Source of the DNA: Lineus longissimus
Lineage: Eukaryota; Nemertea; Pilidiophora; Heteronemertea; Lineidae
NCBI RefSeq assembly: GCF_910592395.1
Contig: NC_088312.1
Location: 5,086,001-5,146,000 of the forward strand
Length of the DNA stretch: 60,000 nt
Direction: 5' to 3'
This document shows positions 11,601 to 22,491 of this stretch, piece after piece. How positions within the stretch are numbered: the first letter of the stretch is position 1; the number at the start of each line of letters is the position of its first letter. The translations under genes were made by a program, and so were the position numbers. Under the pieces are notes generated by a model. That model did no database searches and was not told where the DNA came from. It saw nothing but the letters and a program-made list of their open reading frames with translations.

Positions 11601-14600
11601 ACGTCAATATTTGTTTTGTTACCAGTAACTCCTGTGTCCATACCGTTGACCTTTTGCTTCTTTACGTCAGTTGCCTTTCTAACGTCGGTCTGTTCCTTCG
11701 GGGGAGCATATATCCACATGGCCTGCTCTGAAGATGGTCGAATTTTGTCCCCAGTTCTTGGGATACACATATTAGGAATGCTAATTTGCGATTGTTGCAA
11801 TGCTACAGCCGCTGGGTTGATATTCTGATTGAGTGTATTTGCATGTTTGTCCAGTTCATGAGACCAGTTTTGTTCATTCGTTCCTCCCCGATATCCTGGT
11901 AATCCTGTTTTCCTGTGTTCCCTAACGGCACACGCGTCGCTCACCATAGAGGCAATCATATTTTCCGCCAATATCTCAAGTTGTTTTGCTTTCAATCTTG
12001 ATCCAGTGGCAACCGGCTCAGAAGGGGTATGTCCTGTTGTTGCCTGATGCGATGTGTTCGCGGGTTTCAGAATATTTTTATTTGACTGCAGTTTAGAGAA
12101 GGCGCTTGCTGCAAGACTCCATAAGGAACGAGGTTCGTTGTCTTCTGTGTTTGTTTCACCAAGCGCAAGTGCTTCTGGAGTCGGCAACAACTTGTGACGT
12201 TTTCGTCTTTCCTTTGCCCTAACAAAGACATTTTCCGGAACAAGTGCTGCCTCCCGAGCTTTGCGCTTGTGCCCTCGCTTCCTTCGACTTCGCGCATCCC
12301 CGAGAGTCTGTTCGTCTACATTGAGAACAATCCCGTCGACTCCGGTCCATCTAGACGCATTCATTACAATAGTGTCAACGTTCACATCAGTTTGTTTCAC
12401 GTTTAAAGGCAATCTTTCACATTGCCCTGCTTTCACAAAGTCGACTTCTCGTTGTAGTTGATCGTTTTGTGAGTTGTTTGTATGAGGCAGTAACTTGTTT
12501 TGGAGATTACACCTATTACGACCAACTTTTAGTGGGACGGCTTGTTTCATAGCTCTGTCTGAGACGTTCATACCCAGTGCTAAATTAGTGGTCACCAAAT
12601 GCATATCATTTGAAGGCCGAACTGGAGGTGAACAATTTGGATCAACCGGCCTCCATTCCACTCCATTCTGGTCCACAAAAACTAACGGGCGATTCTGATA
12701 TGGCGCTGGTAGCTTCTGCAGTGGGATATAACGCGGGTCCTCCTTCACTGGCTTGCTTGAGATCTTAGTGCTATTTTTTCGATAGTGCTTTTCTTTCATA
12801 AACGTGGCAAGTTCATCTTTAATGTCAAATCTTTGAGGTTGATAACTTGGCGCGGTCATCCGAGTCTGAGTATTGGGGATCGAGCTTGGGTGAGTTCCTG
12901 GGGGTCTATACGGGGGTATCTGCCTTTGGCCTTGGTGATAGGGCATCACGGGTGGCCAGGGTGGTACCATCGGTTGCCTCTGATCACCATGGAACATTGG
13001 TGATGCCTTCTGAGGTGCGGCATCAGTTGGCGAACGGAATCTATAGTTAAAGAGACATGGAAATTGAGCCGCTGGCTTAGGATGTTGGCTACTATCTTGC
13101 AGTTGTGGATCACTTAAATTGATATCCCACTGTTCCTGCTGGATTGAGTTTTGAGGTTGTTTCTGCGACAAAGTCGGTATCTGTTCGTTTTTGAATGGGT
13201 TTGGGGGACCCATTCTGGTTGACTTCGATGCATCAGAACCATTCTCGGACTGTGACACGATATCACGTTTGTGTTGTTCTTCGGAACTTTTTGGTGCTGT
13301 GAAACTAATGCCTGGATCTTTTACCTGCAGTGCAGTTGCTCCACCCACTGCCATTTTAACTGGCAATGTTCCTTCATGCACATGCAAGTAAGTGTGCGAA
13401 GAAATACAGGAGTCACTGAGATGCTTTTCGAATAGATGCCTCTTCTTCGGTAAACTTCTGTGGTAGGAACTTTGATCATTTGGCGATGCGGTCTTTCTAT
13501 CAACATCTAAGGAAGTAAGCAGCTGATTCTGAATATTAGATTCTGACGAAGGTACGGGACGTTTAAATGGAGCCTGCTCGGAAAGTGACGAAGGAGAACT
13601 TTCCCTCGGACTTGCATACATTTCTTCAAAGAGGTTTCGGCGTGCGGCTGCTGCTGGATTCGGAGGAAGATTTCTGCTGCTGTCTGTTTCGCAACTGTCT
13701 ACTTTTTCGGTTATATTCGTAACACCTAAGGACTTCTGATTTTCAAGTCTCCTACCTAATCCTTCGTAGGACATATCACCGTTCTCAGCAGTGTTATTGT
13801 TATTAGCAGTGTCTGTCCCTGAATTAGATATCCTTGTTGTTTCGGGCGATTTATAGGAAGGTCTAACTGAGCTGCACGAAGAAGATGCGGTGGTAACTGT
13901 ACCATTGACCACAGCTTGGCCAGGAGATCGAGGAGCCGGGTTGTAGCTGGTTTGTATCTTTGTTACAGGCCCTGGTGAACGCCCCAATATTGGACCAGGT
14001 ATGTTGCTAGGAGCAGTAGAGTTCTTAATGCCACCATTATCATTGACTTCTGAGCGTGTATGAACCTTGCCACCTGACCTCGCGGTCGAAGTCTCAGGCG
14101 TCAATGATGACAATGGATTGGCGTTCATGGCTTGGTCCAGTATGTTCGCCGTTACTATAGGTATCTCCCGGTGAGCATCCATTCTGTCTGAACCTGAATC
14201 AGGCCTATCTCCTTGGACAGGTGGTAGTTCATTTTGACATTGTTTCAAAATAGTATCTATGATTTCATTTACAGTATTTTCATTCGAATTGTCTGGAGTA
14301 GCAGCGTTATCTTTCCCACGAGTACATCTCCGTTTCCTCGGTTTCAAATAAGGGACGAAATTCCTCGGCACAGATTGTTGTTGATTCTCAAATGGCATCA
14401 TCTGCGGTCTCATTTGGTACATTTGGAATTGGTTCACACTTGGCGTTGGGAATTGGTTTGGGTAAAAGTTAGCACAATCTGGTCCACGGGTACGGACTGC
14501 TTGGTGTTGGAAGTTGTTAGGACAAGGTAGAGGTGGTCCCTGTTGGAATCGTGGACCATAGTAAGGAATCATATGCGGGCGATTTCGATCGAAGGTGTTT

Positions 14601-16384
14601 GCCATTGAAGGGTGTTGTTGGTTTGGAAACTTAATCAGTCCATTTTGTTCTGAACCTGGACAATTCGGTACGTTATGCCCAGTGGAGTGACTACTGACAG
14701 TTTTTCGAATCGAGCATAGTTGATTTTGCTGGACGGCGGAGTTGATCAATTGAGAAGTGTAAATGGGTTTAACAGCAGGCTCTGTTATTCCACTTTTCGA
14801 GAGTGGTCTTAACACCGGCTGAGGCGCTGACATATTGAAGCGTGGTCCATAATAAACTGGCTGCGGGACTCCGTTGCTGGCGGGTTGTATTGGGACTCCC
14901 GTATAGGAGAGTGACATTGCCGATGGTGGCAATGGTGCATTGCTGGAGAGTGGTCTACCCACTGGCGATGGAACTCCCGTGTTTAAATTAGGTCTAGTCC
15001 CTTCTCTCTTAGTTTTAGTGGTTCGCCCACTCGAGCATGGTCTTTCCATGACTGTGTCAGAAAGTGGTCTCGACTCGTTTGTGTTAGACAATTCTCTAGC
15101 CACGGGGTCTTGGAACCCTGCTTGAATACCTGTACCACCATTACTAGTATGGCTCGGTATCAAAGGTTGCGAAGGAGACGTTACTTGTGTCAAACCACGA
15201 TCAAACTTTGACCGGTCGTACATTTCGCATGGTGGTTGCTGTGGGTGTAATATTGGATGAAACGGTTGTTGTGTTTTAATTGGTGGAGCAAAACTGTTCG
15301 AGCGATTTGGTGGCGTGGATGACGACATTTGTTGAGTTTTAATTGGTGGAGCAAAACTGTTCGAGCGATTTGGTGGCGTGGATGACGACATTTGTTGAGT
15401 TTTAATTGGTGGAGCAAAACTGTTCGAGCGATTTGGTGGCGTGGATGACGACATTTGTTGAGTTTTAATTGGTGGAGCAATACTGTTTGAGCGATTTTGC
15501 GACTTGGGTGACGACATAATGACCGGCTCCGGATTATACCTTTTACTAATGTTCTCCTGAAATGCAGCACAAAAGCGACCAATAGGTGGCCTGATTGCTT
15601 GTTCAGGCTGATTCAAGCGTGTTGACAGCGAAGGATGTTGGTGCGCTGAGGGCGGGATGGAATAAACGGTCTTTGAGCTTGTTTTCGATGAGCGTTTAGC
15701 GGAGAGATCTAAGGCTACAGCTGCCGCATTGTCCATGCCAACGTATTTTGAGTCAATTCTTGGATCGTCTCGAAATCTGCCAGGTCCGTGCATACCAGCG
15801 GGTGGGTTGAGTATGGTCTTTGTCGCGTGTCCAGTAGCTCGATCACGATGACTGGCATTGCCTGAAATATTTCGAACAGGCTCACGGTCAGATACATGCA
15901 TACCCGACGATATGGATACATAAGTGTTCGTTTCTACCCCATGGACATCAGTATGACTTCCTCGTTGGTCTACATCACCATTCGGCAGAACAATAGCTTT
16001 AGGCAGCCTATTGCCTGTCGTAACCACCATGTAACCGTTTGTCACGTTTGGTGATAAGTGTCTTACATTATCATCTTCCTTGTCGGATAAATCTGATATG
16101 CCACTGTCAGTAGACTGGCCGTCTCTCTCCCCTCGCATCTGAGGTCTGCGAATATCAGTTCCCGTCGTTTTCTCAAACGAAATCCCCTTCGACACTGCAA
16201 TAAGTCCACCTTCCTTCGTCGTCTCTTCATTCGTTGTTGCATTCGGTGTGACTGTTGAATGGAAGTACCCTTGGTGAATTTCTGACCCATTCTGCTCAAT
16301 GTGTCCTGTGGCCCCAACTGACCTGTCGGCATAGCGGATCGTATTATGCTCAGGGCATCTCAGCATACTGTCTTGGAGTGACAT
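8657..16384 (-). CDS. 2575-residue disordered nuclear-type protein, single coding exon
   Basis: An uninterrupted 7.7-kb frame runs from ATG at 16384 to TAA at 8659-8657. The start is well supported: an in-frame TAG lies two codons upstream, and a 3' splice site 19 nt upstream suggests a spliced 5' UTR. The protein is mostly low-complexity (Ser, Pro, Asn, Gln). In order: a VALDLSAK segment resembling CtBP-binding PxDLS (15695-15718); a 21-residue tandem repeat (15273-15515); a Met/Gln/Pro/Tyr-rich region with two YYGPRF copies; a basic KPRKRR signal (near 14340); a long basic cluster (about 12180-12310); a helical island (11264-11378); an Asp/Ser/Glu acidic tract (about 11090-11262); Ser-Pro sites (about 10130-10260); and a C-terminal coiled coil (8660-8734). 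The composition suggests a transcription or chromatin cofactor. I do not recognise the family; the C-terminus resembles that of the gene at 1-4560. Confidence 0.92.
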   Translation of the reverse strand: MSLQDSMLRCPEHNTIRYADRSVGATGHIEQNGSEIHQGYFHSTVTPNATTNEETTKEGGLIAVSKGISFEKTTGTDIRRPQMRGERDGQSTDSGISDLSDKEDDNVRHLSPNVTNGYMVVTTGNRLPKAIVLPNGDVDQRGSHTDVHGVETNTYVSISSGMHVSDREPVRNISGNASHRDRATGHATKTILNPPAGMHGPGRFRDDPRIDSKYVGMDNAAAVALDLSAKRSSKTSSKTVYSIPPSAHQHPSLSTRLNQPEQAIRPPIGRFCAAFQENISKRYNPEPVIMSSPKSQNRSNSIAPPIKTQQMSSSTPPNRSNSFAPPIKTQQMSSSTPPNRSNSFAPPIKTQQMSSSTPPNRSNSFAPPIKTQQPFHPILHPQQPPCEMYDRSKFDRGLTQVTSPSQPLIPSHTSNGGTGIQAGFQDPVARELSNTNESRPLSDTVMERPCSSGRTTKTKREGTRPNLNTGVPSPVGRPLSSNAPLPPSAMSLSYTGVPIQPASNGVPQPVYYGPRFNMSAPQPVLRPLSKSGITEPAVKPIYTSQLINSAVQQNQLCSIRKTVSSHSTGHNVPNCPGSEQNGLIKFPNQQHPSMANTFDRNRPHMIPYYGPRFQQGPPLPCPNNFQHQAVRTRGPDCANFYPNQFPTPSVNQFQMYQMRPQMMPFENQQQSVPRNFVPYLKPRKRRCTRGKDNAATPDNSNENTVNEIIDTILKQCQNELPPVQGDRPDSGSDRMDAHREIPIVTANILDQAMNANPLSSLTPETSTARSGGKVHTRSEVNDNGGIKNSTAPSNIPGPILGRSPGPVTKIQTSYNPAPRSPGQAVVNGTVTTASSSCSSVRPSYKSPETTRISNSGTDTANNNNTAENGDMSYEGLGRRLENQKSLGVTNITEKVDSCETDSSRNLPPNPAAAARRNLFEEMYASPRESSPSSLSEQAPFKRPVPSSESNIQNQLLTSLDVDRKTASPNDQSSYHRSLPKKRHLFEKHLSDSCISSHTYLHVHEGTLPVKMAVGGATALQVKDPGISFTAPKSSEEQHKRDIVSQSENGSDASKSTRMGPPNPFKNEQIPTLSQKQPQNSIQQEQWDINLSDPQLQDSSQHPKPAAQFPCLFNYRFRSPTDAAPQKASPMFHGDQRQPMVPPWPPVMPYHQGQRQIPPYRPPGTHPSSIPNTQTRMTAPSYQPQRFDIKDELATFMKEKHYRKNSTKISSKPVKEDPRYIPLQKLPAPYQNRPLVFVDQNGVEWRPVDPNCSPPVRPSNDMHLVTTNLALGMNVSDRAMKQAVPLKVGRNRCNLQNKLLPHTNNSQNDQLQREVDFVKAGQCERLPLNVKQTDVNVDTIVMNASRWTGVDGIVLNVDEQTLGDARSRRKRGHKRKAREAALVPENVFVRAKERRKRHKLLPTPEALALGETNTEDNEPRSLWSLAASAFSKLQSNKNILKPANTSHQATTGHTPSEPVATGSRLKAKQLEILAENMIASMVSDACAVREHRKTGLPGYRGGTNEQNWSHELDKHANTLNQNINPAAVALQQSQISIPNMCIPRTGDKIRPSSEQAMWIYAPPKEQTDVRKATDVKKQKVNGMDTGVTGNKTNIDVRHYRPKGMKKPKARIEDITETIKEVVRDSVSGQFSTDEDIVGDADIEVSSMGTIEVHTEPFEETFTEKEKITSLVDYETQLRKILRPKAPAVVAEILEDMQLEMRECLPEVVRADDSDSEDSSEESSDSDSDDEVHLGTVMLDGKKYKMRVVVEEDANRDRDGSESDSDSNDESNSENRTSSPASPDTAFEDSCADEGVDTFQDVEMLDEDDDVFANTEDNVDWNPRRGIVSVNKAEPDSDDGEWDIFNKRTHSETSYSSTDNAFGRDDSVEGDHRLSTEEGAMDEIVSQQPEFTYEKSHTEPPFAFEDVSKSTNGRGAAETENDQFTNTKSDEVYVIEDFNYVDDNGDRHDSIDEEKVTDAIDIDESVTHQVDIEFVKVRPLILSLPKTLFERFGVNEHMSSHKSSDDEEDCHMYATETDVAVSVETAGEQTKLDCPTLSPRALREPVSPGPSPRFIREDNCPALSPLPLLDTPTESDSMPVLFPCCVEQEPTLVSPCEEPPILKYLGKPKYSPRSDRNETNSTPYSTTRKLCERHINFSGRSRKPHKKKPKMISVLPQNDGLRHENEKENNDRDTSVCISNAYIAKPECRPSLRPSSPRVSKGRHSDFDWGVGDYEKPSAGRNNCELRSLEASSVIEAKSRPFSPVNYSYPCRNPSDRILLDYCCQCRKNGKLRSPNRLHSLDEICPYSRYTKIIDVRQYNYSSSDELADSGGTRKERLQSSGNNGFKVDITNESKVQQNNESEFASYGSSKVNPAGTSPSDMHDIIFNRCSDLITENAAEDNDKIVSSIQEMAVETDDRSQFDGSSISMSDCDTDALLNQLELSSDGTDSSLYRDDNGCDDFLYSSYESPPRLSDSWNSLKIQNEIDTDSDASQPQSEFGHYEPNSDLRAEPVSELLNDLKKCWVDLCDIGNLMQGKSRVKISDFVLYHESICKPSPGSVFEIGRDRHTERLDHEQRIHQLKNKLKEVQRQMNLYLK
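15273..15515 (-). repeat. 63-bp in-frame tandem repeat (21-residue unit, 4 copies)
   Basis: Copies start at 15273, 15336, 15399 and 15462, exactly 63 bp apart. The first three are identical base for base, including silent sites; the fourth differs at several positions. The unit encodes NRSNSFAPPIKTQQMSSST followed by PP, at about residues 290-371. Perfect identity at silent positions indicates very recent expansion or gene conversion, so copy number probably varies between individuals. Confidence 0.95.
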
Positions 16385-16403
16385 CGACTAATAGACGTTT
16401 TCC

Positions 16404-16405
16404 CT
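16404..16405 (-). other. 3' splice site before the start codon of the 2575-residue gene
   Basis: On the minus strand, a pyrimidine-rich stretch ends in TTTCAG at 16409-16404, so the exon would begin at 16403. That leaves 19 nt of 5' UTR, including an in-frame TAG, before the ATG. It implies at least one upstream non-coding exon on the minus strand above 16404, which I could not locate. Confidence 0.5.
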
Positions 16406-19400
16406 GAAATGATAATAAACTGTTCAGACATCTTGAACCCAATGTGAATCCCAAGGAACTTGGTCCTTCCACAGCTCATGCAGTAGATTTTGATAATAAA
16501 ACGGACAGTTTGGGTCGGATACCAGCACCTGTTACATCATGTAATTAGACTTTATAGGGTGTAATTTAAATCATGGGGTTAGGCGTTTTGATATAACAGG
16601 TGACAAAAATATTGTAATCAATTCTACACGTCATCTCACAATTAATAAATGTTAAATCAAAGTGTTCAATGTTATAAAGAGCATGGACAGCGTCTGATAT
16701 ATATAATGGACTACTTGTACACGTATAGTATTATAAGATGATCAAATAAAAAAAAACCACCCGACCATCTTGAAAGTAAAGTCCCTTATTTAAAACTTAA
16801 AAACTGTTATCGATGAGATGTACTTTGAAACGGTCTTTTCAGTTATTTCAAGATATATTTGATGTGCACGACTAGAGTGCAAACTGCTGTTCATGTATTG
16901 TGTGGTCTGTTAATAGGATGGAGCCAGGACCAATACTCGAACTACGACGGCATGCTATTTGTGGATGATAAAAACGGTATGAAGAAGAGACTTACGATAT
17001 TTCATGTTTAAGAAAGGTCCTAAACGCGGCAAACATAAAATACTTTTGATGGAGTAATTTGGAGATTTTTGTAAGACTTCTCACAAGGAATTGCCTGAAC
17101 ATTAGTCCATCCACTTCACAGAAAACTCGATTGGAGTACCATTTGACGCAAAGAACAGACGGATATCCTAATAGTTTTATCATGAGTCGTGTCATTATCG
17201 TTTAATCTAGGGCAGCACTCGTGACCGACGAACAAAGCATGGGACACAATGCTTCCTGGTTCTGGGTCGACATGATTGAGAATCATTATCTAATTATCAA
17301 TATTATGTTAATGACTAGAGAATATTGTTTCAGTGCTATTGTTCCTCTACTCGACCGATGCTCGAAGTTTTTTGGTCATTAGCCGCGAGGATCATGGAAT
17401 GATAATGATTGTATAGCGTTGCATGGGAGTCGTGATTGCCATGGCTAACACCTTTGTAGTTTGGAGCGGTTAATCGTTGCTGGTAAGATGATATCAGCGA
17501 GAAGATTCTGTAGTTTTGTCAGTCTATATCACTTAGGTATAGGAAGTTGTGACACAAGTAACTGATAAGCTGTTGCTATTTTACGGTTGTCTCTTTTGCA
17601 TTTTTGATTTTACTCATTGTTATAAATTTTCTTTTGTGTTCGAGTACCAACATTTGTTCTGAATCTCTTTATAACTGGGTCATGACTATGTGCTCATGTT
17701 ACACACTTTGTAAAACTTAAGAATAATTGTTCTTTGGTGTTACATGTAATAATAACTGACCATCATGTCAGGAAAATATTTTTTAAACGCCCTGTGTATT
17801 CATGGTTACATGTATAAATCATCTTTCGAGTTATTCTATTTATTCTGTTTTACTAGGTCAGACGTGTGTGCACTTGTCGTACATTTTGTACGATTAGATC
17901 ATATTTACAATGAGAATCGTATCTAATTAATGCAGGAATTTCTTTCTCCAATTAATGTCCGTGGAATTGGAGCCATTCTGTCTGGATAGTCATTCGGTTA
18001 TTTGGTTTCGATCACTTACCAAGATGTGATTATCTTTATATATAATCATTACCATGGTTATTATCGCAATTGATCAAATATTTTTCTTGCAATTCATTCT
18101 CTCGCCGCATTTTACGTGACAGATTTTTTATTTTGTCCCGTTGGTCTTCCATCACGAGATATTGTATTATAACTACGAATTCCAATTAAGAATCCCTTGT
18201 GGTTACAGTCGTCATGGTAACCAGCGACGTCCCTATGAACATATCAACTTACAAATAATAAACTGTTGTCGCCAGTCGCGGTCATCCGGGAACTTTCGTG
18301 GAGGTAGATTATCAAAAGCGCCACCAACCTCGATTTACGTCTGTCCTAGAAATATTGAAGATTTTATTCTGGGTTATTTGGTCTCTACTTCAACAGGTTG
18401 GACCAGCTGGTAAATCCTAATGCTTCTCGATCGCGGCAGCATGGTAGGCAACAGCGTTATGAAGACTCGGGTGTATCTTGGGCGGGGACGGAATCTATCA
18501 TATTGCCAACCAGGGTTTACAATAACTGAATCCCCATGGGGTACGGTCCCGACTTATATCCATGAAACTGAAAACTTACACTTTGCAGTTACTTATAACT
18601 TTCTTACGCTCGCACCGTGACCTTCGTAGCCGGAAATAAACTGTCGTATTATCTATAACGTGACTCTGAAATATCAAAATGTCATAATTTTTATATTTTG
18701 TTGTTAGGTTAACATTGACGTTCAATATCCAGTGAACTTAAGGTGAACTGAACCTAAAGATCTTCAAAACTATGGTCGACGTTACTTAGCCAATCAAGCT
18801 AAGGTAGATTCGTAAAACAAGCTTGTTTTCTCTTGGTATGTAAAACTGGTAATGAACATATATACCTACTGGTAACAGCGATGCCACGTGCTATTTCATC
18901 ATTAATTTCTAAAGCCTTCTCTAGTTTGCTCACTGTTCTTCGCCGGGTGATTGATAATCGTTTCAAGAGAATATATTCACCCCTGAAATTATAGAATGGC
19001 AAATACATATTATTGGCTTATACACGTGTGTTATAAGAAATTCTCAGATTCAGATACAGTATTCATGTACATCGATTTGCATGCATTAACCAAAAGAATG
19101 TTAAGAATTCGCAAATTAAAATGAGCACCACTGTTGGGACAGGACATAAAAGGTGATGGCAGAGAGAAGAGTAAATCTGTCCTCCCATAGGAGGGACGGA
19201 GCAATCAAATCAGCCAATTGGTGGCAGAGATAAGGCTATGCATCAAACTGAAAACTGCAGAAACTGCCAATGCACGTGATCGAGCAGAACGATATACATT
19301 TACTCTATAATTAACACATTAAGTAACTAGATACTGAAACAGTTTTCTCTTTGTAGGAGTAGTACCATATCATAATCATGTTGTAAAATCATTAAAAAAA

Positions 19401-22400
19401 TAATCATGAAATCATAGATAAAAGAATGATAAATCATCTGTTTATGATGCGGGTTTCTGTCAGGAAGTTATTGCCTATCTTAAGTTTTACCTATTCGTGA
19501 GATTTAAAGGCAGGTTTTGCAAACCTTACGATCGATGAAGTACGAAGTATGAAGGTCTTTAATGTCATCAAGTCCTGCGCGAAAGCATCAACGCTTCACT
19601 CGTAAATCGGCTTTCATTCTTAGTAGCACGAGGTATCGAGAAAAATCATCTTCGATAAAATGCTTTCAGTTATACAATGTACTTCGAACTTCGTGTTTCG
19701 TAGGTCTTCGCAACGGTTGCGAAAGAAGCCTTATGCATAATGTCAACGTACTACGCAAATGAAACACGCAGTCGATAAAACCAGCGGAACGGATGTTCTG
19801 TTGGCCACTACTTGTTCTGACATCATGTCATACATTTGTATGTTCAGCTTTAACGCTTGACTAGATTGTTTAAACGATTCGAATCTTGAAAATTAGGGCA
19901 TACGGATACTGCTGATAACCTGTGTCACGCTAACCTCCACCAGGAAGGAAGTCCTTCTCCCTAGGCGATTTTCAAGTTATCAATTTTGGACCAGTTACCA
20001 ACAACGGAGACTGACCAATAACAGAGTGCTCTTGCTATTGAGAATTAGAACATGAAGTCTACTTCCTGCACACGAAGTCGATTTCCTGTGCGTGTGGCAA
20101 TGTGGAATTATTGTAATGGATGGATCCGTGAAATTCATACATTGCATTGGTTTATGGGTCATCTGTTATTCTGCACACCCCATAAAAAATGCAGCTATGG
20201 GCAGATATACCAGAACATTGTTAACTCGATATCTTTATTCTTGTTAATTGTTGCCATGGCTGTGAGAAGGTTACGTTCTTCCTTGCATACATGTATATGC
20301 ACGTTATCCACAACTCCCCCTCACCCCCACCCCACCCCCACCCCCCAAACACACACACAAATTAATAATATTATGCTTTTGTCGTCACGAGAATCTTCTG
20401 AAAACATTGAAAGCGAAGGTCATGACATCACAAAACAATACATGTGCGACATCCGCTGCAAATTAGCACTCCCCGTTGCCAATAATAGGTCGAAAATCGT
20501 TTTTATTCCAGTAATCTAATGGGAAAGCAGATCATTGTATTCAGCAATGTGATCCCTGCCTCCAGTAACTGGTCCAAGCCGAAAACATTGGGAAGTGATA
20601 ATGGGGTACATGATGTACTTTTGCACTCGGAACGATCAGCCCTGCCCATAATGTCGGAAGTGTTGACGGAGGACGCCCTACATCACGGCGCGCTATCGAA
20701 TTCTCGTTAGCCCAATACATTTTTTATCAACTAATAGTTTACCCGCGTTGTTTCATCGTTTATCAATAAAGCTTCGAATGCACTAGCCGAGATCCATTAG
20801 CTCGGGATTTAAATGGTAACCGTGGAGCCACACCATTGGTACATGAACGGAGACGAGGACACTCGACTCAATCATGTGTTCTGTTGATGTGACTAAAGAG
20901 CCAATTTCAAATTCACGCTTTGAATAAGTTATGTAATTTTGGAGAGTACCCATCATATCTAGCTTACAAGCTTAGCGTATTTCGTACAAACTGTCCATAA
21001 ATCAGGATGTTTAACGCTTGGTAAAACCCTGGACTTTCAAATTTACAAATGTATCGAATATGCCATTCTCAAATGGAAAGCTATCTAATCAGCGTCAAAA
21101 CACAATGAATCATAATATGTGAAGTACTTCTTGCTTCGAAATCATGGCGTTGTGTGACGTACAGAGAGTGCTGTCGCCTTTTTGAGAAAGTCTCGTAGCA
21201 CGCTTCATCTCGAATTTTCTGCTTCAGAAGGCCATCGTCCCTTACAATTAATTATCTACGTTTTGAAACTCTCTGGAGTAATTTTATGGAAGTAGAATGC
21301 AAGTAGGATGTCACGTTCCTCGTTTGAAATAGGAGATATTACATTTTTTGGACACTTTGTTTTGTTTTGGTTCCTCACAAATGGTCTAGTATGGTAAGAG
21401 CCTATATACTTGACAATCTCTTACTAAGATCAAATGCGAGTAATACACCTTTAACTACATGTACGTTATACGCCCATAGAAAGACTTCATGCACATTTGC
21501 CTTCCCTGTCAGTTATACGGATCTCCTTGGAAATGGCTTCCTGGATCGTTAACTTACAAAATTGGTGCAGATCTGGAATGCAAATTAAGCATATCATGGT
21601 CAATAATAAGAACTAGTTATTCTTATACGTTAGTGATTTTAGGATGGAATCAAAACATAAACAGTTGAAGAGCAACCGCGAAATACTTAAATTTGAGAAT
21701 GAGAAAATTGGCACTGTTACATAATGGTTTCAGCACGGACTTCTGTATATTGGTCCGTGGTTATAGAAACCTTCGTGATTCGAAACGCAGTTGCAAACAT
21801 ATTAAGAAATGTCCTGAAATATCACAGAATACTCTTTTGAATAGTTTCAACGCCTATTTTAAAAGTCTTTGTCGGGCGATTGTGTATTTGGATTTGTGTT
21901 TGGATGGAAGTTGGCCTGCAGTTCAGTATTGTTCTTGAAATACATGTACATACATGTATTGATGTCTTTAAAGCTGTACATTCAGAGTGCGACGGCTGGT
22001 GTGGCAGCTTGGCATAACACTGTGGCAAAGATCGTGGGATGAAAATTTCGTTATGGAGTTAACGCTAAAGCTGGATACTCATTTTAGTGCGTATAATAGC
22101 TTTCACTATAAATCTAATGTTTGCAGTGTATTAGAATTTGCACAGATGCTGATGTAGAGATTTCAATTTGTGCTTATTATATTATATATAGTATTTGCCA
22201 TTGATGTCAAACGGGGCTGAACCAGTTGTACCAAAACTCGTATACTACCGTGATCAAGACTAGGTGCAGAATGTCAGCATGGTCAAGTCAGACTCAATTT
22301 TGACGATAGATGAATTTTAGATTATCGATGATTTTATGCTGCGGCGAGTTCGCGCTACTTTCTATTCTGGTCCAATGGGTCACGCGTCCATGGTTCCATT

Positions 22401-22491
22401 GACGGGACTTTACGTTAAATAAAAACAAACAACCTTATGCAAGCATTGAAAATGTTCCCGCGATCAAACATCATGAATCGGAAACCAATAA
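16406..22491. other. Non-coding DNA upstream of the 2575-residue gene
   Basis: AT-rich DNA with no convincing gene. It probably holds the promoter and 5' UTR exon(s) of the minus-strand gene ending at 8657. Open frames of up to 155 codons occur (the longest at 20052-20519, plus), but this one runs through a C/CA-rich simple repeat and has no recognisable domain. TACATGTA palindromes occur near 17744, 17806, 20288, 21457 and 21941-21957. Confidence 0.55.
20315..20362. repeat. C-rich / CA simple repeat
   Basis: A run of CCCCCA-type units passes directly into a short (CA)n tract. It is an ordinary microsatellite and explains the proline and threonine bias of an open frame that crosses it. Confidence 0.9.

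Noticed and set aside
20052-20519. 155-codon plus-strand frame
   Set aside because: It crosses a C/CA simple repeat, has no domain, and its length is not exceptional given the number of frames in 60 kb of AT-rich DNA.
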